From Desulfopila inferna (GTDB taxonomy: Bacteria > Desulfobacterota > Desulfobulbia > Desulfobulbales > Desulfocapsaceae), in NCBI RefSeq assembly GCF_016919005.1, contig NZ_JAFFQE010000009.1, forward strand, positions 1 through 64,000: 64,000 bases of DNA, in the 5' to 3' direction. A model generated the notes under the pieces. It had not been told where the DNA came from. It was given only the letters and a program-made list of their open reading frames with translations, and searched no databases. This document shows positions 37,183-46,616 of this stretch, piece after piece. A program made the translations under genes and the position numbers. How positions within the stretch are numbered: position 1 is the first letter of the stretch; the number at the start of each line of letters is the position of its first letter.

Positions 37183-39441
37183 CTATCTTCCTTGGTTCTC
37201 TTCGAATAACGATTCCGGTTCGGTCTTGATTTTCCGCATTTCCTCGAGCCTTTCCCGGGCAAGCTGAATCAGTGGAACTCCGACCTTACTCGGGTCCGTA
37301 GCATTGACTGCGGTCATGCTGGTTCCCGTCAATATGACTTTTTGATAATTCTTGGCAGCTTCCTGCTCGTTGCCCTCCTGCTCGTTGATCACACCAAGAT
37401 TGTACAGAGCGTAAGGATGATTCGGATCGATATCAAGCGCCTCAAGGAAATATTGCCTGGCCTCGGTATTCAACCCGGCCTTCATCTTTTCAAAGCCTAA
37501 TTCAGCTAGCCGAACGGCATGGGTAGCATTCGCCTCGCGGAAGAGTTCTTTCTTTAACTGCGGCATGACATCACCCATCTGCTCTTCCTTCTTCAAGGTC
37601 ACACCTGCCAGATCCGCCGGATTCTTGATAATGCGTGGAGTAATGAAGATGAACATATTGGTGCGCGTCCCTGAATCGGTATTGCTGCGAAACAATCGAC
37701 CCAGCAAAGGAATATCGCCCAGAAGAGGCACCTTGGTGGCGGAGTTGGTGCTGTCCTCTCCGATAATGCCGCCTATCACCACAGTTTCATTATTTTTAAC
37801 TATGACAGTGGTATTGGCAGTGCGCTTAAATGTGGTGGGGGTATCATCTTCAGCAGATTGCAGCTTGATCACTTCCGTGGCAATTTCCAGACGAAGTGTT
37901 TCCGCTTGATTGATTTGCGGGGTAATAGTCAAGGTCGTCGAAACGTCACGGTATTCATAGTTGGTATAATCCTGCTGACTTTCCGTGGTATTCCTGCTGG
38001 TGATATAGGGTCGGTTTTCACCAACACTTATTTTCGCTTCGGTATTGTCCGTTGTCAAAATTTGCGGAGTGGAAACTATGTTGATATCAGAATCATTTCT
38101 ATATGCCCGCAGGACGGCACCGATATTGGGAAAGGTAATACCGCCTATTTTGATTCCCTGCTTAATCAGACCAAATGTGAGCCCTGTGGCGCTAGGTGGA
38201 GATGACTCACCAACTCCACCGAGCAGACCAAAGGGAGGACTACTGCTGAATCCACTGACCACGGTACCGGTCTCATCGGAGAAATTTCCTCCCAGAGCCC
38301 ACTCCACACCAACTTCAAAGTTTTTAGTGGTGTTCACTTCAAGGATAAGGGCTTCCAGATAGACCATGCGTCTGGGAATATCGAGCTTGCCGATAACCTC
38401 GGAGAGGGTATTGTACTCGCTGCGCGAAGCATTGATAATAAGAGAGTTCGTCGCTACATCAGGCATGATCTTGACATCTCCGGAAATTGCCGGAGCCCGG
38501 CCCTGTCCATCCTCGGTGGCTGCCGCAGTCGGCAGAAAATTAAGGACAGTGGTCATTTCCTCCGCATTGGCATGCTGAAGATAGTGAACGTGAATATTGC
38601 CGCTGTCTCTCTGCATCTCTGAATCAAGAGTCTTTACCAGGCGGTTGACACGCTCTATATCGGAAGGCGTTGCCACCACAATGATCGCATTTATCCGATC
38701 ATAGGGAACAATCTTGATAGGTATCTCCACTCTTGCGCCTTGCTGCTGTGCCGACCGGGCCTGCTGCTGAAACAACGAATTCAGCACTTGGCTTACCGCT
38801 TCGGAAGAAGCATATTGCAGCGGCAGAACAGCTATGTCCTCACCGGTGTAGGCTACATCGATTGCCTCAATGATAGCGATGAGGCGCTGTATATTGGAAA
38901 GCGTTTCGGTAACGATAAGAATACCGGATTGGGTATGTGCAATCATTACCGAGGTCTTGGAGACCAGTGGAGCCAGTATCTGTTTAATTTCATTGGGCGA
39001 TGTATGCTTGAGCGGTATCAGTTGCGTTACTATCTGATCTTCTGGGAATTGTGCTTCGCCGGAACGGAATGTCCGGATATTTTCAGAGCGTGCCCTGACC
39101 GCAGGAATGATCTTGATGACCGGCCCCGACTGCACGGTTGTATAGCCATGAACGTCAAGAACCGATTCAAAAACCCTGTAAGCTTCGTCTTCCGAAATTT
39201 TTGTGGGAGAAATTATGGTGACATTCCCCTTTACGGTCTTGTCGACGATAAAGTTCTTCCCGGTTAACTCGCTGATATATTTTATGAATAAATTGATGTC
39301 AACGTTTTCGAAATCTATTGTGATAAACCTCTGGCCTCTCTCGGCGGATTCCTCGGGGGCAGCCCCCGCCCTGCTATATAACAGCAGCGGCAAAATCAGG
39401 ACAAGCAAGATCAATATTCTACCAGACGGTCTTATCTGCAT
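37183..39441 (-). CDS. gspD: Type II secretin GspD with C-terminal TPR region
   Basis: A 752-residue outer-membrane secretin. A signal peptide (~28 residues) is followed by N0 (FENVDINLFIKYISEL), N1-N3 domains to ~residue 345 and the secretin barrel to ~610, with LLGDIPLLGRLFRS near 578 as the family end motif. After the barrel, residues ~635-745 carry a tetratricopeptide-like region (ALDIDPNHPYALYNLGVINEQEG) where enterobacterial secretins have the pilotin-binding S domain. The TPR might bind a partner lipoprotein or the peptidoglycan side. The 240 bases between it and gspC have only a small GTGCC/GGCAC hairpin near 39530. Confidence 0.95.
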   Translation of the reverse strand: MQIRPSGRILILLVLILPLLLYSRAGAAPEESAERGQRFITIDFENVDINLFIKYISELTGKNFIVDKTVKGNVTIISPTKISEDEAYRVFESVLDVHGYTTVQSGPVIKIIPAVRARSENIRTFRSGEAQFPEDQIVTQLIPLKHTSPNEIKQILAPLVSKTSVMIAHTQSGILIVTETLSNIQRLIAIIEAIDVAYTGEDIAVLPLQYASSEAVSQVLNSLFQQQARSAQQQGARVEIPIKIVPYDRINAIIVVATPSDIERVNRLVKTLDSEMQRDSGNIHVHYLQHANAEEMTTVLNFLPTAAATEDGQGRAPAISGDVKIMPDVATNSLIINASRSEYNTLSEVIGKLDIPRRMVYLEALILEVNTTKNFEVGVEWALGGNFSDETGTVVSGFSSSPPFGLLGGVGESSPPSATGLTFGLIKQGIKIGGITFPNIGAVLRAYRNDSDINIVSTPQILTTDNTEAKISVGENRPYITSRNTTESQQDYTNYEYRDVSTTLTITPQINQAETLRLEIATEVIKLQSAEDDTPTTFKRTANTTVIVKNNETVVIGGIIGEDSTNSATKVPLLGDIPLLGRLFRSNTDSGTRTNMFIFITPRIIKNPADLAGVTLKKEEQMGDVMPQLKKELFREANATHAVRLAELGFEKMKAGLNTEARQYFLEALDIDPNHPYALYNLGVINEQEGNEQEAAKNYQKVILTGTSMTAVNATDPSKVGVPLIQLARERLEEMRKIKTEPESLFEENQGR

Positions 39442-39681
39442 CTCGTTTAGAATCCTCTATAATAAATCGTGTAAATGGTCCGTGCGATGGGCTTGGAAAT
39501 TACGCCCTCAAAGAGGTAAGCGATTCTTGGGTGCCAGTGCCGGGCACAGAAGATCTTCTCACCATGGAAAATACTATGTGTCGGCTCCATTGTCTCACAT
39601 TGTTGTTTACCACGCAAGTGGTTCCAGAAAATTTTTTCCTGCGTTTTTAGGGAGAAACAACTTCGGTGTAGACTATTCAGC

Positions 39682-40500
39682 TCAGTTAACCGGATCTTCT
39701 ACTAACGTATCGGGGTTGCTTTCTTCATATACCTGTTCTGCACCATCAGCTGGCTCGGGTATATCCTGCTGATTCCCTGTTTCCATCACGCTCTCATCAG
39801 GTTGGCCGATCCCGGTTTCTTCGGGGATTTCACCTCCGAAATCCTCGGGTCCGCCATTCATTTCTTCCTCACTGTTTTGATCGGTTGCAAAATCCCCGCT
39901 TTGCAAATCAGAGGGCACCACCCTTCTACGGGGAGATGAAGAATCCTGCGGCATCACAATCCGTCTCCTCTCCGGAGTGGGAGCAACAGCAGCCGGCGGC
40001 CTCATACTGGCCGCTTCGCTCATATCCAGTACCTCATCCTTTCCCTGATAGCTCAATATTACCTTGCCGCGAAGAATTTCCTTAATTTCTGCGTCCTCGA
40101 CGACATCACCCCTATAGTAAATATCCTGCTCGTTGTTTTTTTTGTTCAGGATGATAGCTCTGCCGCTATTGTCGGTTCCGCTTACCGTCCCCATAAGCAC
40201 CAGTTCAAGGCTGGTGGCTTCAAGCCCTTCCAGGGGATTTTCCGTAACAGGAGCCGGCTCCTCCTCTTCCGGAGCATAGGACTGGAAAAGATTTCTCTGC
40301 AGAATGACGTCGTAATTGGTATGTTTTTCCAGTTTTTCCGCGGGTTGTGCCGCTATGTCTTGCTCAATAGCTCTCTGTGCGGTTTTTCTATCCGTAGGAA
40401 GCAGATAATGCTCCACCACCCCGTAGAAAAGCTCTACAGCGCCAATGCTCAGCAGAGTTACAATAAAAAACGGGAGTATTCTTGTAATATTTTTTAGCAT
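39682..40500 (-). CDS. gspC: Type II secretion protein GspC
   Basis: A 272-residue bitopic protein. Its membrane segment is at residues ~8-27, and a homology region follows at ~60-165 (LQRNLFQSY, LVLMGTVSG, DIYYRGDVV, LSYQGKDEVLD). This region normally binds the N0 domain of GspD and links the inner and outer membranes. Past residue 170 it is Pro/Glu-rich low-complexity sequence with no PDZ or coiled-coil domain, so it is a short form. It follows gspN and precedes gspD. Confidence 0.88.
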   Translation of the reverse strand: MLKNITRILPFFIVTLLSIGAVELFYGVVEHYLLPTDRKTAQRAIEQDIAAQPAEKLEKHTNYDVILQRNLFQSYAPEEEEPAPVTENPLEGLEATSLELVLMGTVSGTDNSGRAIILNKKNNEQDIYYRGDVVEDAEIKEILRGKVILSYQGKDEVLDMSEAASMRPPAAVAPTPERRRIVMPQDSSSPRRRVVPSDLQSGDFATDQNSEEEMNGGPEDFGGEIPEETGIGQPDESVMETGNQQDIPEPADGAEQVYEESNPDTLVEDPVN

Positions 40501-40523
40501 TTCCTATATAGTTCCGGGGCTGC

Positions 40524-41420
40524 TCATCTTTCAAACACAAATGTCGGCCTGCCTATTGTCCCGTCAATCCTGAAGGGAAGCGATACATCACCATAACGTC
40601 TTTGCATTCGGGTAACGATTGTTTTCAGTTCTCTCTTGCCCTGAAATAAATGGGCCTGCGGAGTTATGCCACCCCGAAGACTGATCGCTCCTGCAAGTAT
40701 CGGCTCGGCCAGAGTCATTTCACCGGCAAAATTTACCTTAAGTTTCGGGTTTGTAACTTCCCCATTGGAAATCTTCAGTTCTTTCCCTTTCATATCGAAA
40801 TCGAAGGAACTCTGTTGAATTTCAAATGTGGTAAGTTCCAATATCGGTTTTTTCAATTCCAGGGTTCCTTCGCTGACACCAATGCTTCCCTGGGCTGTCA
40901 CAATGGTAAAATCTTGTGCTTCGAGGACAGATGAAACCTGCGCCTCAAGCAATCCTGTAAGGTTTCTATCCAGCTTTCCCTGCAAAAACTGCAGTTTTCC
41001 TAAATCAAGATTGTTTATTCGCAGATCTCTCAATTCAATGGTGTCGTTCTCGTCTTCAATCAGCACCAAGCCACTGTGACTGCCGCCAAAGGCATTGCTT
41101 TGCAGAGAGATGGCGCGGGTCGGATTTCGCCAGACCGGCTCGATTACCAGGAGCGAATCTTCAAAAAACTTCACCTCGGAATTTACTGCGTCACTCAGCT
41201 GCACATTCCCGAACCGGATCTTCAGGGGAAAGCCATAACCGGTGCTTCCGATGGAACAGGTCACACCGGGAATTCTCTTTTCTATCAAATCGCAGCTGAA
41301 CTGCCGGAATTTCCCTCCGGGAAAACGCAAATAGAGAAGCAGACCGACAAGGAGTATGCCATAGAGAACCAGCGACAACCAATATGCTATCTCTTTCTTC
41401 GAACTCGTCATATTAACCAT
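40524..41420 (-). CDS. gspN: Type II secretion protein GspN
   Basis: A 298-residue protein with one membrane segment at residues ~13-33 and an extracytoplasmic beta-rich domain resembling AsmA/GspN repeats (LRINNLDLGKLQFLQGKL, FAGEMTLAEPILAGAI). GspN occurs in a subset of T2SS and is common in Desulfobacterota; its role is undefined. I start it at ATG 41420, which overlaps the gspM stop by 8 bases, rather than the TTG at 41429. Confidence 0.85.
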   Translation of the reverse strand: MVNMTSSKKEIAYWLSLVLYGILLVGLLLYLRFPGGKFRQFSCDLIEKRIPGVTCSIGSTGYGFPLKIRFGNVQLSDAVNSEVKFFEDSLLVIEPVWRNPTRAISLQSNAFGGSHSGLVLIEDENDTIELRDLRINNLDLGKLQFLQGKLDRNLTGLLEAQVSSVLEAQDFTIVTAQGSIGVSEGTLELKKPILELTTFEIQQSSFDFDMKGKELKISNGEVTNPKLKVNFAGEMTLAEPILAGAISLRGGITPQAHLFQGKRELKTIVTRMQRRYGDVSLPFRIDGTIGRPTFVFER

Positions 41421-41982
41421 TATCCACAAAGGTCACTATCTGGATTATAACATCGAGAAGCCCACTCTCCCTACCACTCTCCTGGATCGAAATCCTTTTA
41501 ATTGAAACAACCTGTTCGGGTGATTCAACCAACTCTAAAAAAGTAACAAGCTTTTCCAGAGAAATCTGTTGCAGCTTCATCTCCACCAGCGACTCGATCA
41601 ATTCGCCTTCTTCTTCCGAGGTCGATGGTTTCATGTAGGCGATGAATTCTTTTACCCCTGCCTCTGTTGCCTGTCTGTCCAGAAAAGAGAACAAAGAAAA
41701 ATCCGGTGCTCTCTTGCTCAACTGCTCTTTGATGCCTCCGGCTTCAGCCTGCAGCTTGCGGTATTCCTGCTGCAGAACCTGGAGTTCGGCGATATCCGAG
41801 CGCCTTTTCTCTATTGAAGTATCGAGCTGCCTGGAGGCCTCAAGATAAGGCCCGACACCGAATTGAAGCACAACAAAAGAGATCAGAAAGACAAGACCGA
41901 TGACTATTACCAGCCTCTCCCGCCTCTCAAGTTTGTCAAAACCTGATTTATCCCGCAATCCACCAATATATTTCCCTATCAT
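41413..41982 (-). CDS. gspM: Type II secretion protein GspM
   Basis: A 189-residue bitopic protein: a short cytoplasmic N-terminus, a membrane segment near residues 26-45, a coiled-coil stretch (~50-95, RRSDIAELQVLQQEYRKL) and a small ferredoxin-like periplasmic domain. It stabilises GspL in the inner-membrane platform. It lies 1 base after gspL and overlaps gspN. Confidence 0.88.
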   Translation of the reverse strand: MIGKYIGGLRDKSGFDKLERRERLVIVIGLVFLISFVVLQFGVGPYLEASRQLDTSIEKRRSDIAELQVLQQEYRKLQAEAGGIKEQLSKRAPDFSLFSFLDRQATEAGVKEFIAYMKPSTSEEEGELIESLVEMKLQQISLEKLVTFLELVESPEQVVSIKRISIQESGRESGLLDVIIQIVTFVDNG

Positions 41983-41983
41983 A

Positions 41984-43468
41984 TCAGCCCCTCCTCAACT
42001 CCAGCCTGAGCTCAAAGCGAATATCCGAGCTCTGGGCTGCCAGATTGGCTGAATTGATGGTGACGCTGCTAAAATAGCTTGATCTCTCGAGTACTCTTTT
42101 CAAGCTATCCACACTGTTAAAATTGTCGGTCAGACCGCGCAGCAGAACACTGTTGCCGTCGGCGACCATTCTTACCACATGTACATTAGTGGATTGTGGA
42201 ATACGGACTGATATTTCCGCCATCAGGTCAAGCACTTTCAAATCAGACTCAAGTTTGGCGTCTCCCAGCATTCCTTTCTTCATTTCCGTGATTTCAACCT
42301 GGAGCTGCCTGACCGGGTCAACGATTCGGGTAACCTCCGGCATGCTTGCTGCAAATATTTCTTCTCCACGTTCCTTCAGGTCCAGCAACCTTTTCTCCCG
42401 CAGATTATAATCGTTCCAGAGATATCCTATCGCAACCAGCACGATGACCAGCAGGGGGAGCCCCAGACGCGGAACAAGCTTACGATATTTCCGGTATGAC
42501 GCTTTTCTGGAAAATACATCTTTGCGAAAATTAAAACCCGCCTGCTTCCTTCCTGAGCGGATCCCCAGGGCAAGGGCAGCCGTCATCAGCTCTCCTCTCC
42601 ACACCCCACACTCCCGGCTTAAACCGACAGGCGGACGGATAAGATCACAGGGCAGCACCTCACACCCGAGATTCTCGCCGATACGACGGCTGCTCTCCGG
42701 GACATCAGCAAGGGCCCCTGTGAGAAAAAGCGGGGTATCGGAGTCGATATCATCAAGGGTGTAGAGTGTATGCCGTATTTCTTTGCACAACATGCCGAAG
42801 GTCTGCCCAATTTTTTCGGGCTTTTTGGCAAACACCTGCTGGGAATTCCTGTCTATCCGAAAATTCGCCCCGTCGCCGTTTTCAAAAACCATGGTGCGAA
42901 TAAGCCGCATACGCCCATCGGCCATGACATACAAGGTTGTCCTCCTACAACCGGCGTCGAGCAGGACGAATCGTGATCTGGGCTGATTTTTGGAAAGCTG
43001 TAAAGCCGTCTGCACATTGGAGATGGCAACAATCTCCGGGTCAAGCTGCAGCTCTGCCAGCTCCGCCAGATACCGCTGCAGCAGATTTCTGTCGATCATT
43101 GCCGCCACCACCGCAGAATGTGTTCCTTTCTTGCCGGTAACCAGACTGTCTACCAACACATTTCCCATGTTTACGACGGCAGTATCTTCAAGCTCAATCG
43201 GAAGAATCCTGTCAATTTTTCTCTTATCGTGAAAGGGAAATGAAAGATTCCGGTAAAAGAAATTTTCAGCACCAAGGGACACCCTGCAGGGTTCGTTACT
43301 ATACCCCAGGTGATTGAGTACTTCGGCAATCGATTCACCTAGAGAGTTCTCCTCGCTGCGCACGGCCATACCGCAGCCGACGACGGTTGCCGCATTGCCT
43401 CCTGCAGATAGCAGCACCCCGCAGACAACATCTTCACGGATATCTATGGATACAAGTTTCTGTGCCAT
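41984..43468 (-). CDS. gspL: Type II secretion protein GspL (PilM/PilN-like)
   Basis: A 494-residue protein. Residues ~1-300 are an actin-like cytoplasmic domain that recruits GspE (SIDIREDVV start, FVLLDAGCRRTTLYV phosphate-site-like segment near 167). A membrane segment lies near 338-358 (LPLLVIVLVAIGYLW). The periplasmic part has a coiled coil and a ferredoxin-like domain like PilN. It couples ATP hydrolysis to pseudopilus assembly. It starts 4 bases after the gspK stop. Confidence 0.9.
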   Translation of the reverse strand: MAQKLVSIDIREDVVCGVLLSAGGNAATVVGCGMAVRSEENSLGESIAEVLNHLGYSNEPCRVSLGAENFFYRNLSFPFHDKRKIDRILPIELEDTAVVNMGNVLVDSLVTGKKGTHSAVVAAMIDRNLLQRYLAELAELQLDPEIVAISNVQTALQLSKNQPRSRFVLLDAGCRRTTLYVMADGRMRLIRTMVFENGDGANFRIDRNSQQVFAKKPEKIGQTFGMLCKEIRHTLYTLDDIDSDTPLFLTGALADVPESSRRIGENLGCEVLPCDLIRPPVGLSRECGVWRGELMTAALALGIRSGRKQAGFNFRKDVFSRKASYRKYRKLVPRLGLPLLVIVLVAIGYLWNDYNLREKRLLDLKERGEEIFAASMPEVTRIVDPVRQLQVEITEMKKGMLGDAKLESDLKVLDLMAEISVRIPQSTNVHVVRMVADGNSVLLRGLTDNFNSVDSLKRVLERSSYFSSVTINSANLAAQSSDIRFELRLELRRG

Positions 43469-43472
43469 TCTA

Positions 43473-44483
43473 TTATTCTACCTTTCTGCTGAGCATGGCA
43501 ATATCCTCTCCCTGCTGCCGTTGCACGACAGCCTCAAGAGATTTTGCCATAGTATTGTGTTCCGCTCTGCTCAGCACATGAAAAAAGCTGCTCGAGGTGG
43601 TTAATGTCTTTTCGTCAAAAGTTACACCTCCGAGAGGAATGTTCTTATACCAGGCAACCTCCTGCAGCATATCTTGATTTTCGCTGTTCTGTCTATATGT
43701 TATAAGGGTTTCGGCAATTTCATCGTTCATAGGCGTTCCACCATTCACCTCGCTCAATGCCTTGAGGATTGGAATCGGGGCCGTATTGATATTTATTCTG
43801 CCGTCTTCGCCATGCACGGTAAGCAGATCTTTCAGTCCCGGAGATTCCTCATTGCCGTAAAACAATTCCGAGGTAACGCCTCGGATCAGCAGGAGTTCTT
43901 CTATAAATTCCATTGGACCGTTTCGAGCGGAATAGGCCGGTTCCCTGTAGAGGTAATAGCTGCTCTCAGTCTCTTCGGGTCCGCTTTCTTCATCATTTTT
44001 ATCTATCCAGTCGACAATGGCATTAATGATCAGGCTGGTTTCTTCTTCACTGAACTCGCCCAAATTGCCGGAGTCCAGCAGCGCCTTGAGGATTTGCTCA
44101 CTTTTTGCTCCAACATCTCCTTCCTGAACCAGGCTGTTAATCTGCAGTCTGCCGCTGAGATCGCTGATGATTATATCAAGTTTTCCGTCGCCATAAAGCT
44201 GGGCCAGATCAGCGGTTCCCATGACCGCCCAGCCGTCATGGAAGGAATCAAATTCGTTTTCTTCACTATCCTGTTGCAGCACGGCCACAGCAAGATTATA
44301 ACCGGATTTCACCATTACTCCCAGTTTTCCCGATTCCCGCAGATTTGCGGAGCTGATGAGTTCCTGCCGCATATCCTTGCTGAACTGCACAGTCACGGCT
44401 ATCAGAAGGCTGATCACCGTCACGGCCAGCAACAGGGCGACTCCCCTGTTATTAAGCGGTATGCCCCAGATACTGCGCCTCAT
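43473..44483 (-). CDS. gspK: Minor pseudopilin GspK
   Basis: A 336-residue protein, the largest minor pseudopilin. The prepilin peptidase site is NNRG/VALLLAVTVIS; as usual for GspK it lacks the Glu at +5, which fits its position at the pseudopilus tip. The SAM-like inserted domain runs over ~110-260, including helix-hairpin-helix-like NINTAPIPILKALSEV. It overlaps gspJ by 4 bases (ATGA). Confidence 0.92.
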   Translation of the reverse strand: MRRSIWGIPLNNRGVALLLAVTVISLLIAVTVQFSKDMRQELISSANLRESGKLGVMVKSGYNLAVAVLQQDSEENEFDSFHDGWAVMGTADLAQLYGDGKLDIIISDLSGRLQINSLVQEGDVGAKSEQILKALLDSGNLGEFSEEETSLIINAIVDWIDKNDEESGPEETESSYYLYREPAYSARNGPMEFIEELLLIRGVTSELFYGNEESPGLKDLLTVHGEDGRININTAPIPILKALSEVNGGTPMNDEIAETLITYRQNSENQDMLQEVAWYKNIPLGGVTFDEKTLTTSSSFFHVLSRAEHNTMAKSLEAVVQRQQGEDIAMLSRKVE

Positions 44484-45160
44484 ATTTTACCTGCCCCGGG
44501 GATGGCGACTGCCGTTGAAAAATAAATCAGGTCTTCATCGTCTTCAGCATCCTCAGCGGCAAAGCCTATTTTTAGCTTTACCACGGCCGGCAGCGGTGCA
44601 TCGCCGTTACCGTTGGCCTGCCTTTCCTGGGTGGACCAGGTATCTGATTCATTGCCTTCCTGGTCAATATAGGTGAAACGTACCTCACGCAGCCCATCGC
44701 TGAGAAGAAAACCCTGCTCCTCTTCATCAACCGCTACACCCGGCAATACCGGAATATCAGTCCGAAAGAGGCGCAGGCGACTGGAATCCTCTTCTTCCGC
44801 CACGGAATAGGAAATCAGAGCAAACCCTCGGGGAGCTTCATCCTTGTTAAACACCAGATGAGCTCTTGAGGTGAAACGCAGCGTGTCTCCCCGATATTGG
44901 CCAAAGGTATTGGTTTCTCCGATCAGCTCACCGCTGCTTCCCAGGTAAAAGGAGCCCAGGTCCCGGCTGAATCTCTCCAGGGTTATGCGGGCACGTTCCC
45001 CGTATTTGGAGCTTGCGCCGGCATTGCTGATAACCTTGAACGTCGAGTTGTACGCTGCATAGGTCAGGCTGATTACCACAGAGAAAATCACAATGGCAAT
45101 AAGCAACTCAGCCAGGGTAAACCCTGCAGGGCCATTACTCAGCGACCTGAAACTCTTCAA
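44480..45160 (-). CDS. gspJ: Minor pseudopilin GspJ
   Basis: A 226-residue minor pseudopilin with cleavage site GPAG/FTLAELLIAIVIF including Glu+5, then the hydrophobic helix and a beta-rich globular domain. GspJ forms the tip complex with GspI and GspK. Both junctions (with gspI and gspK) are 4-base ATGA overlaps, so synthesis is coupled. Confidence 0.92.
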   Translation of the reverse strand: MKSFRSLSNGPAGFTLAELLIAIVIFSVVISLTYAAYNSTFKVISNAGASSKYGERARITLERFSRDLGSFYLGSSGELIGETNTFGQYRGDTLRFTSRAHLVFNKDEAPRGFALISYSVAEEEDSSRLRLFRTDIPVLPGVAVDEEEQGFLLSDGLREVRFTYIDQEGNESDTWSTQERQANGNGDAPLPAVVKLKIGFAAEDAEDDEDLIYFSTAVAIPGAGKI

Positions 45161-45588
45161 AATGCATTCCTTTCCAGGATATAGTAATCGACACTATGAG
45201 TGAAGGGGCTGTCATCCCAAAGGACCGTCAGCGTCACCCGTTTGAGAGGCCTTTCCAGGCTCTCGAGGATCTGCGATTCCGTCAGAAAGGCATCGTCAAT
45301 TTCAATTTTCCAGCTAAATTGAGGATAGTCACTGAAATCGCCTTCAGCATCGTACACTTCCAGAATCCCTCCTTCCAGTTCGGCAAGCTTCTCTTCCAGA
45401 AGGAAAGTGGCTCTGGTGTTAAACTTTGCCTCCGTCGCCAAAGACAGACTCTGAGATTGCGAGCCGAAAAGCACCGTCAGTGTTATCGCCAGTATGGCAA
45501 CGGCAATCATCACCTCCAGCAAAGTAAAGCCCGATTCGGAGTTTATCTTTTTTTCTCCTGCCTTATTCGACTTCAAGGTATTCTTCAT
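45157..45588 (-). CDS. gspI: Minor pseudopilin GspI
   Basis: A 143-residue minor pseudopilin with prepilin site SESG/FTLLEVMIAVAIL and Glu+5. I start it at ATG 45588, which overlaps the gspH 3' end by 26 bases and gives a 23-residue leader; the open frame extends upstream to 45747 but that part lies inside gspH. GspI organises the pseudopilus tip. Confidence 0.88.
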   Translation of the reverse strand: MKNTLKSNKAGEKKINSESGFTLLEVMIAVAILAITLTVLFGSQSQSLSLATEAKFNTRATFLLEEKLAELEGGILEVYDAEGDFSDYPQFSWKIEIDDAFLTESQILESLERPLKRVTLTVLWDDSPFTHSVDYYILERNAF

Positions 45589-46114
45589 ATACTCTCGCCG
45601 AACCGGAAAAGGGTGAAAAGAACAGGGAAAGGACTTCTCCGCCTTGATCACGTAAATGAACAACGGTCTGATCCATATATCCCTGTTTACTGATCCACAG
45701 AGTAATCGTGTCTCGATTTTCCTTATCCTGGGAAGAGGGCTGGACATCGCTCAAACGGACACTCTCCGGCAGCCGGAAGCCTGTTTTCGGCTCGTCGTCA
45801 AAAACGTTCAGAGTGCCATCGAGTTCATACCAGAGCCTGTTTTCATCCATATCGAAATGGAGAAGGTAGGCTGCATTTTCCCGAACGGCAAGATTTCGTA
45901 GTTCCTGAACCGTGCCGATAATTTTCCGTGCCGTGGAATCCAGTTCATTGGTGAACAGATTGTTCCTTAATGTTGGAATGCTTACCGAGAGAAAGAGTGC
46001 TGACAGAATACAGACAATAATCAGTTCCATCAAAGTAAAACCAGACTCTCCGCCGGGAAAAACCGCTCGGCGTTCGCAGCGGAGAGCAACCCGAGTATTG
46101 TCCTGCTTACTCAA
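45563..46114 (-). CDS. gspH: Minor pseudopilin GspH, TTG start coupled to gspG
   Basis: A 183-residue minor pseudopilin with site GESG/FTLMELIIVCIL and Glu+5, a normal helix and a C-terminal beta domain. No ATG gives a sensible start. TTG at 46114-46112 overlaps the gspG stop (ATTGAGTAAG) and yields a 27-residue leader, so translational coupling with gspG is the likely start. The frame is open further upstream to 46252, inside gspG. Confidence 0.82.
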   Translation of the reverse strand: MSKQDNTRVALRCERRAVFPGGESGFTLMELIIVCILSALFLSVSIPTLRNNLFTNELDSTARKIIGTVQELRNLAVRENAAYLLHFDMDENRLWYELDGTLNVFDDEPKTGFRLPESVRLSDVQPSSQDKENRDTITLWISKQGYMDQTVVHLRDQGGEVLSLFFSPFSGSARVYEEYLEVE

Positions 46115-46577
46115 TTTCCCAGCTATTGATATCTGCGTTTTCCTCTTCACCGCCTGACTCGCCGTCCGGTCCGTAAGAGCTGAGATCAAAGTCGGCGTTG
46201 ACACCGGGACTAAAATAGACAAACTCATTGGACCAGGGATCTTTCGGAACACTTGCTTTTTCCAGGTATCCTCCCTCTCTCCATTTTGGAGGGAGCCTAC
46301 CGCTTTCCGGTGCCTGAACTAGGGCCTGCAGCCCCTGTTCGGTGGAGGGGTAGGTGCCATTATCAAGTTTATAGAGATGCAGGGCGGTCTCCAGCCCTTT
46401 TATCTGCATGGCCGCTTTCGTTCTTTTGGCCTCTTCCGGTCGTCCCATGATTTTGGGGCCGACATACCCCGCAAGTATTCCGATGATGATAAGGACCACC
46501 AAAAGCTCAATGAGGGTGAAGCCGTGCTCGGCTGAGTTTCTTCTGAGAATGGTATTGGGTTTTCTGCAATGCTTCAT
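46107..46577 (-). CDS. gspG: Major pseudopilin GspG
   Basis: A 156-residue major pseudopilin with site SAEHG/FTLIELLVVLIIIG and Glu+5. The globular part has the typical calcium-loop region (PKDPWSNEF, YGPDGESGG). It polymerises into the piston-like pseudopilus. It is the first gene of the contiguous pseudopilin block; the delta-60 protein gene ends 39 bases upstream. Confidence 0.95.
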   Translation of the reverse strand: MKHCRKPNTILRRNSAEHGFTLIELLVVLIIIGILAGYVGPKIMGRPEEAKRTKAAMQIKGLETALHLYKLDNGTYPSTEQGLQALVQAPESGRLPPKWREGGYLEKASVPKDPWSNEFVYFSPGVNADFDLSSYGPDGESGGEEENADINSWEIE

Positions 46578-46616
46578 TTGTATCGTTATTACTCCTTGAG
46601 AGTATAAATTAGAACT

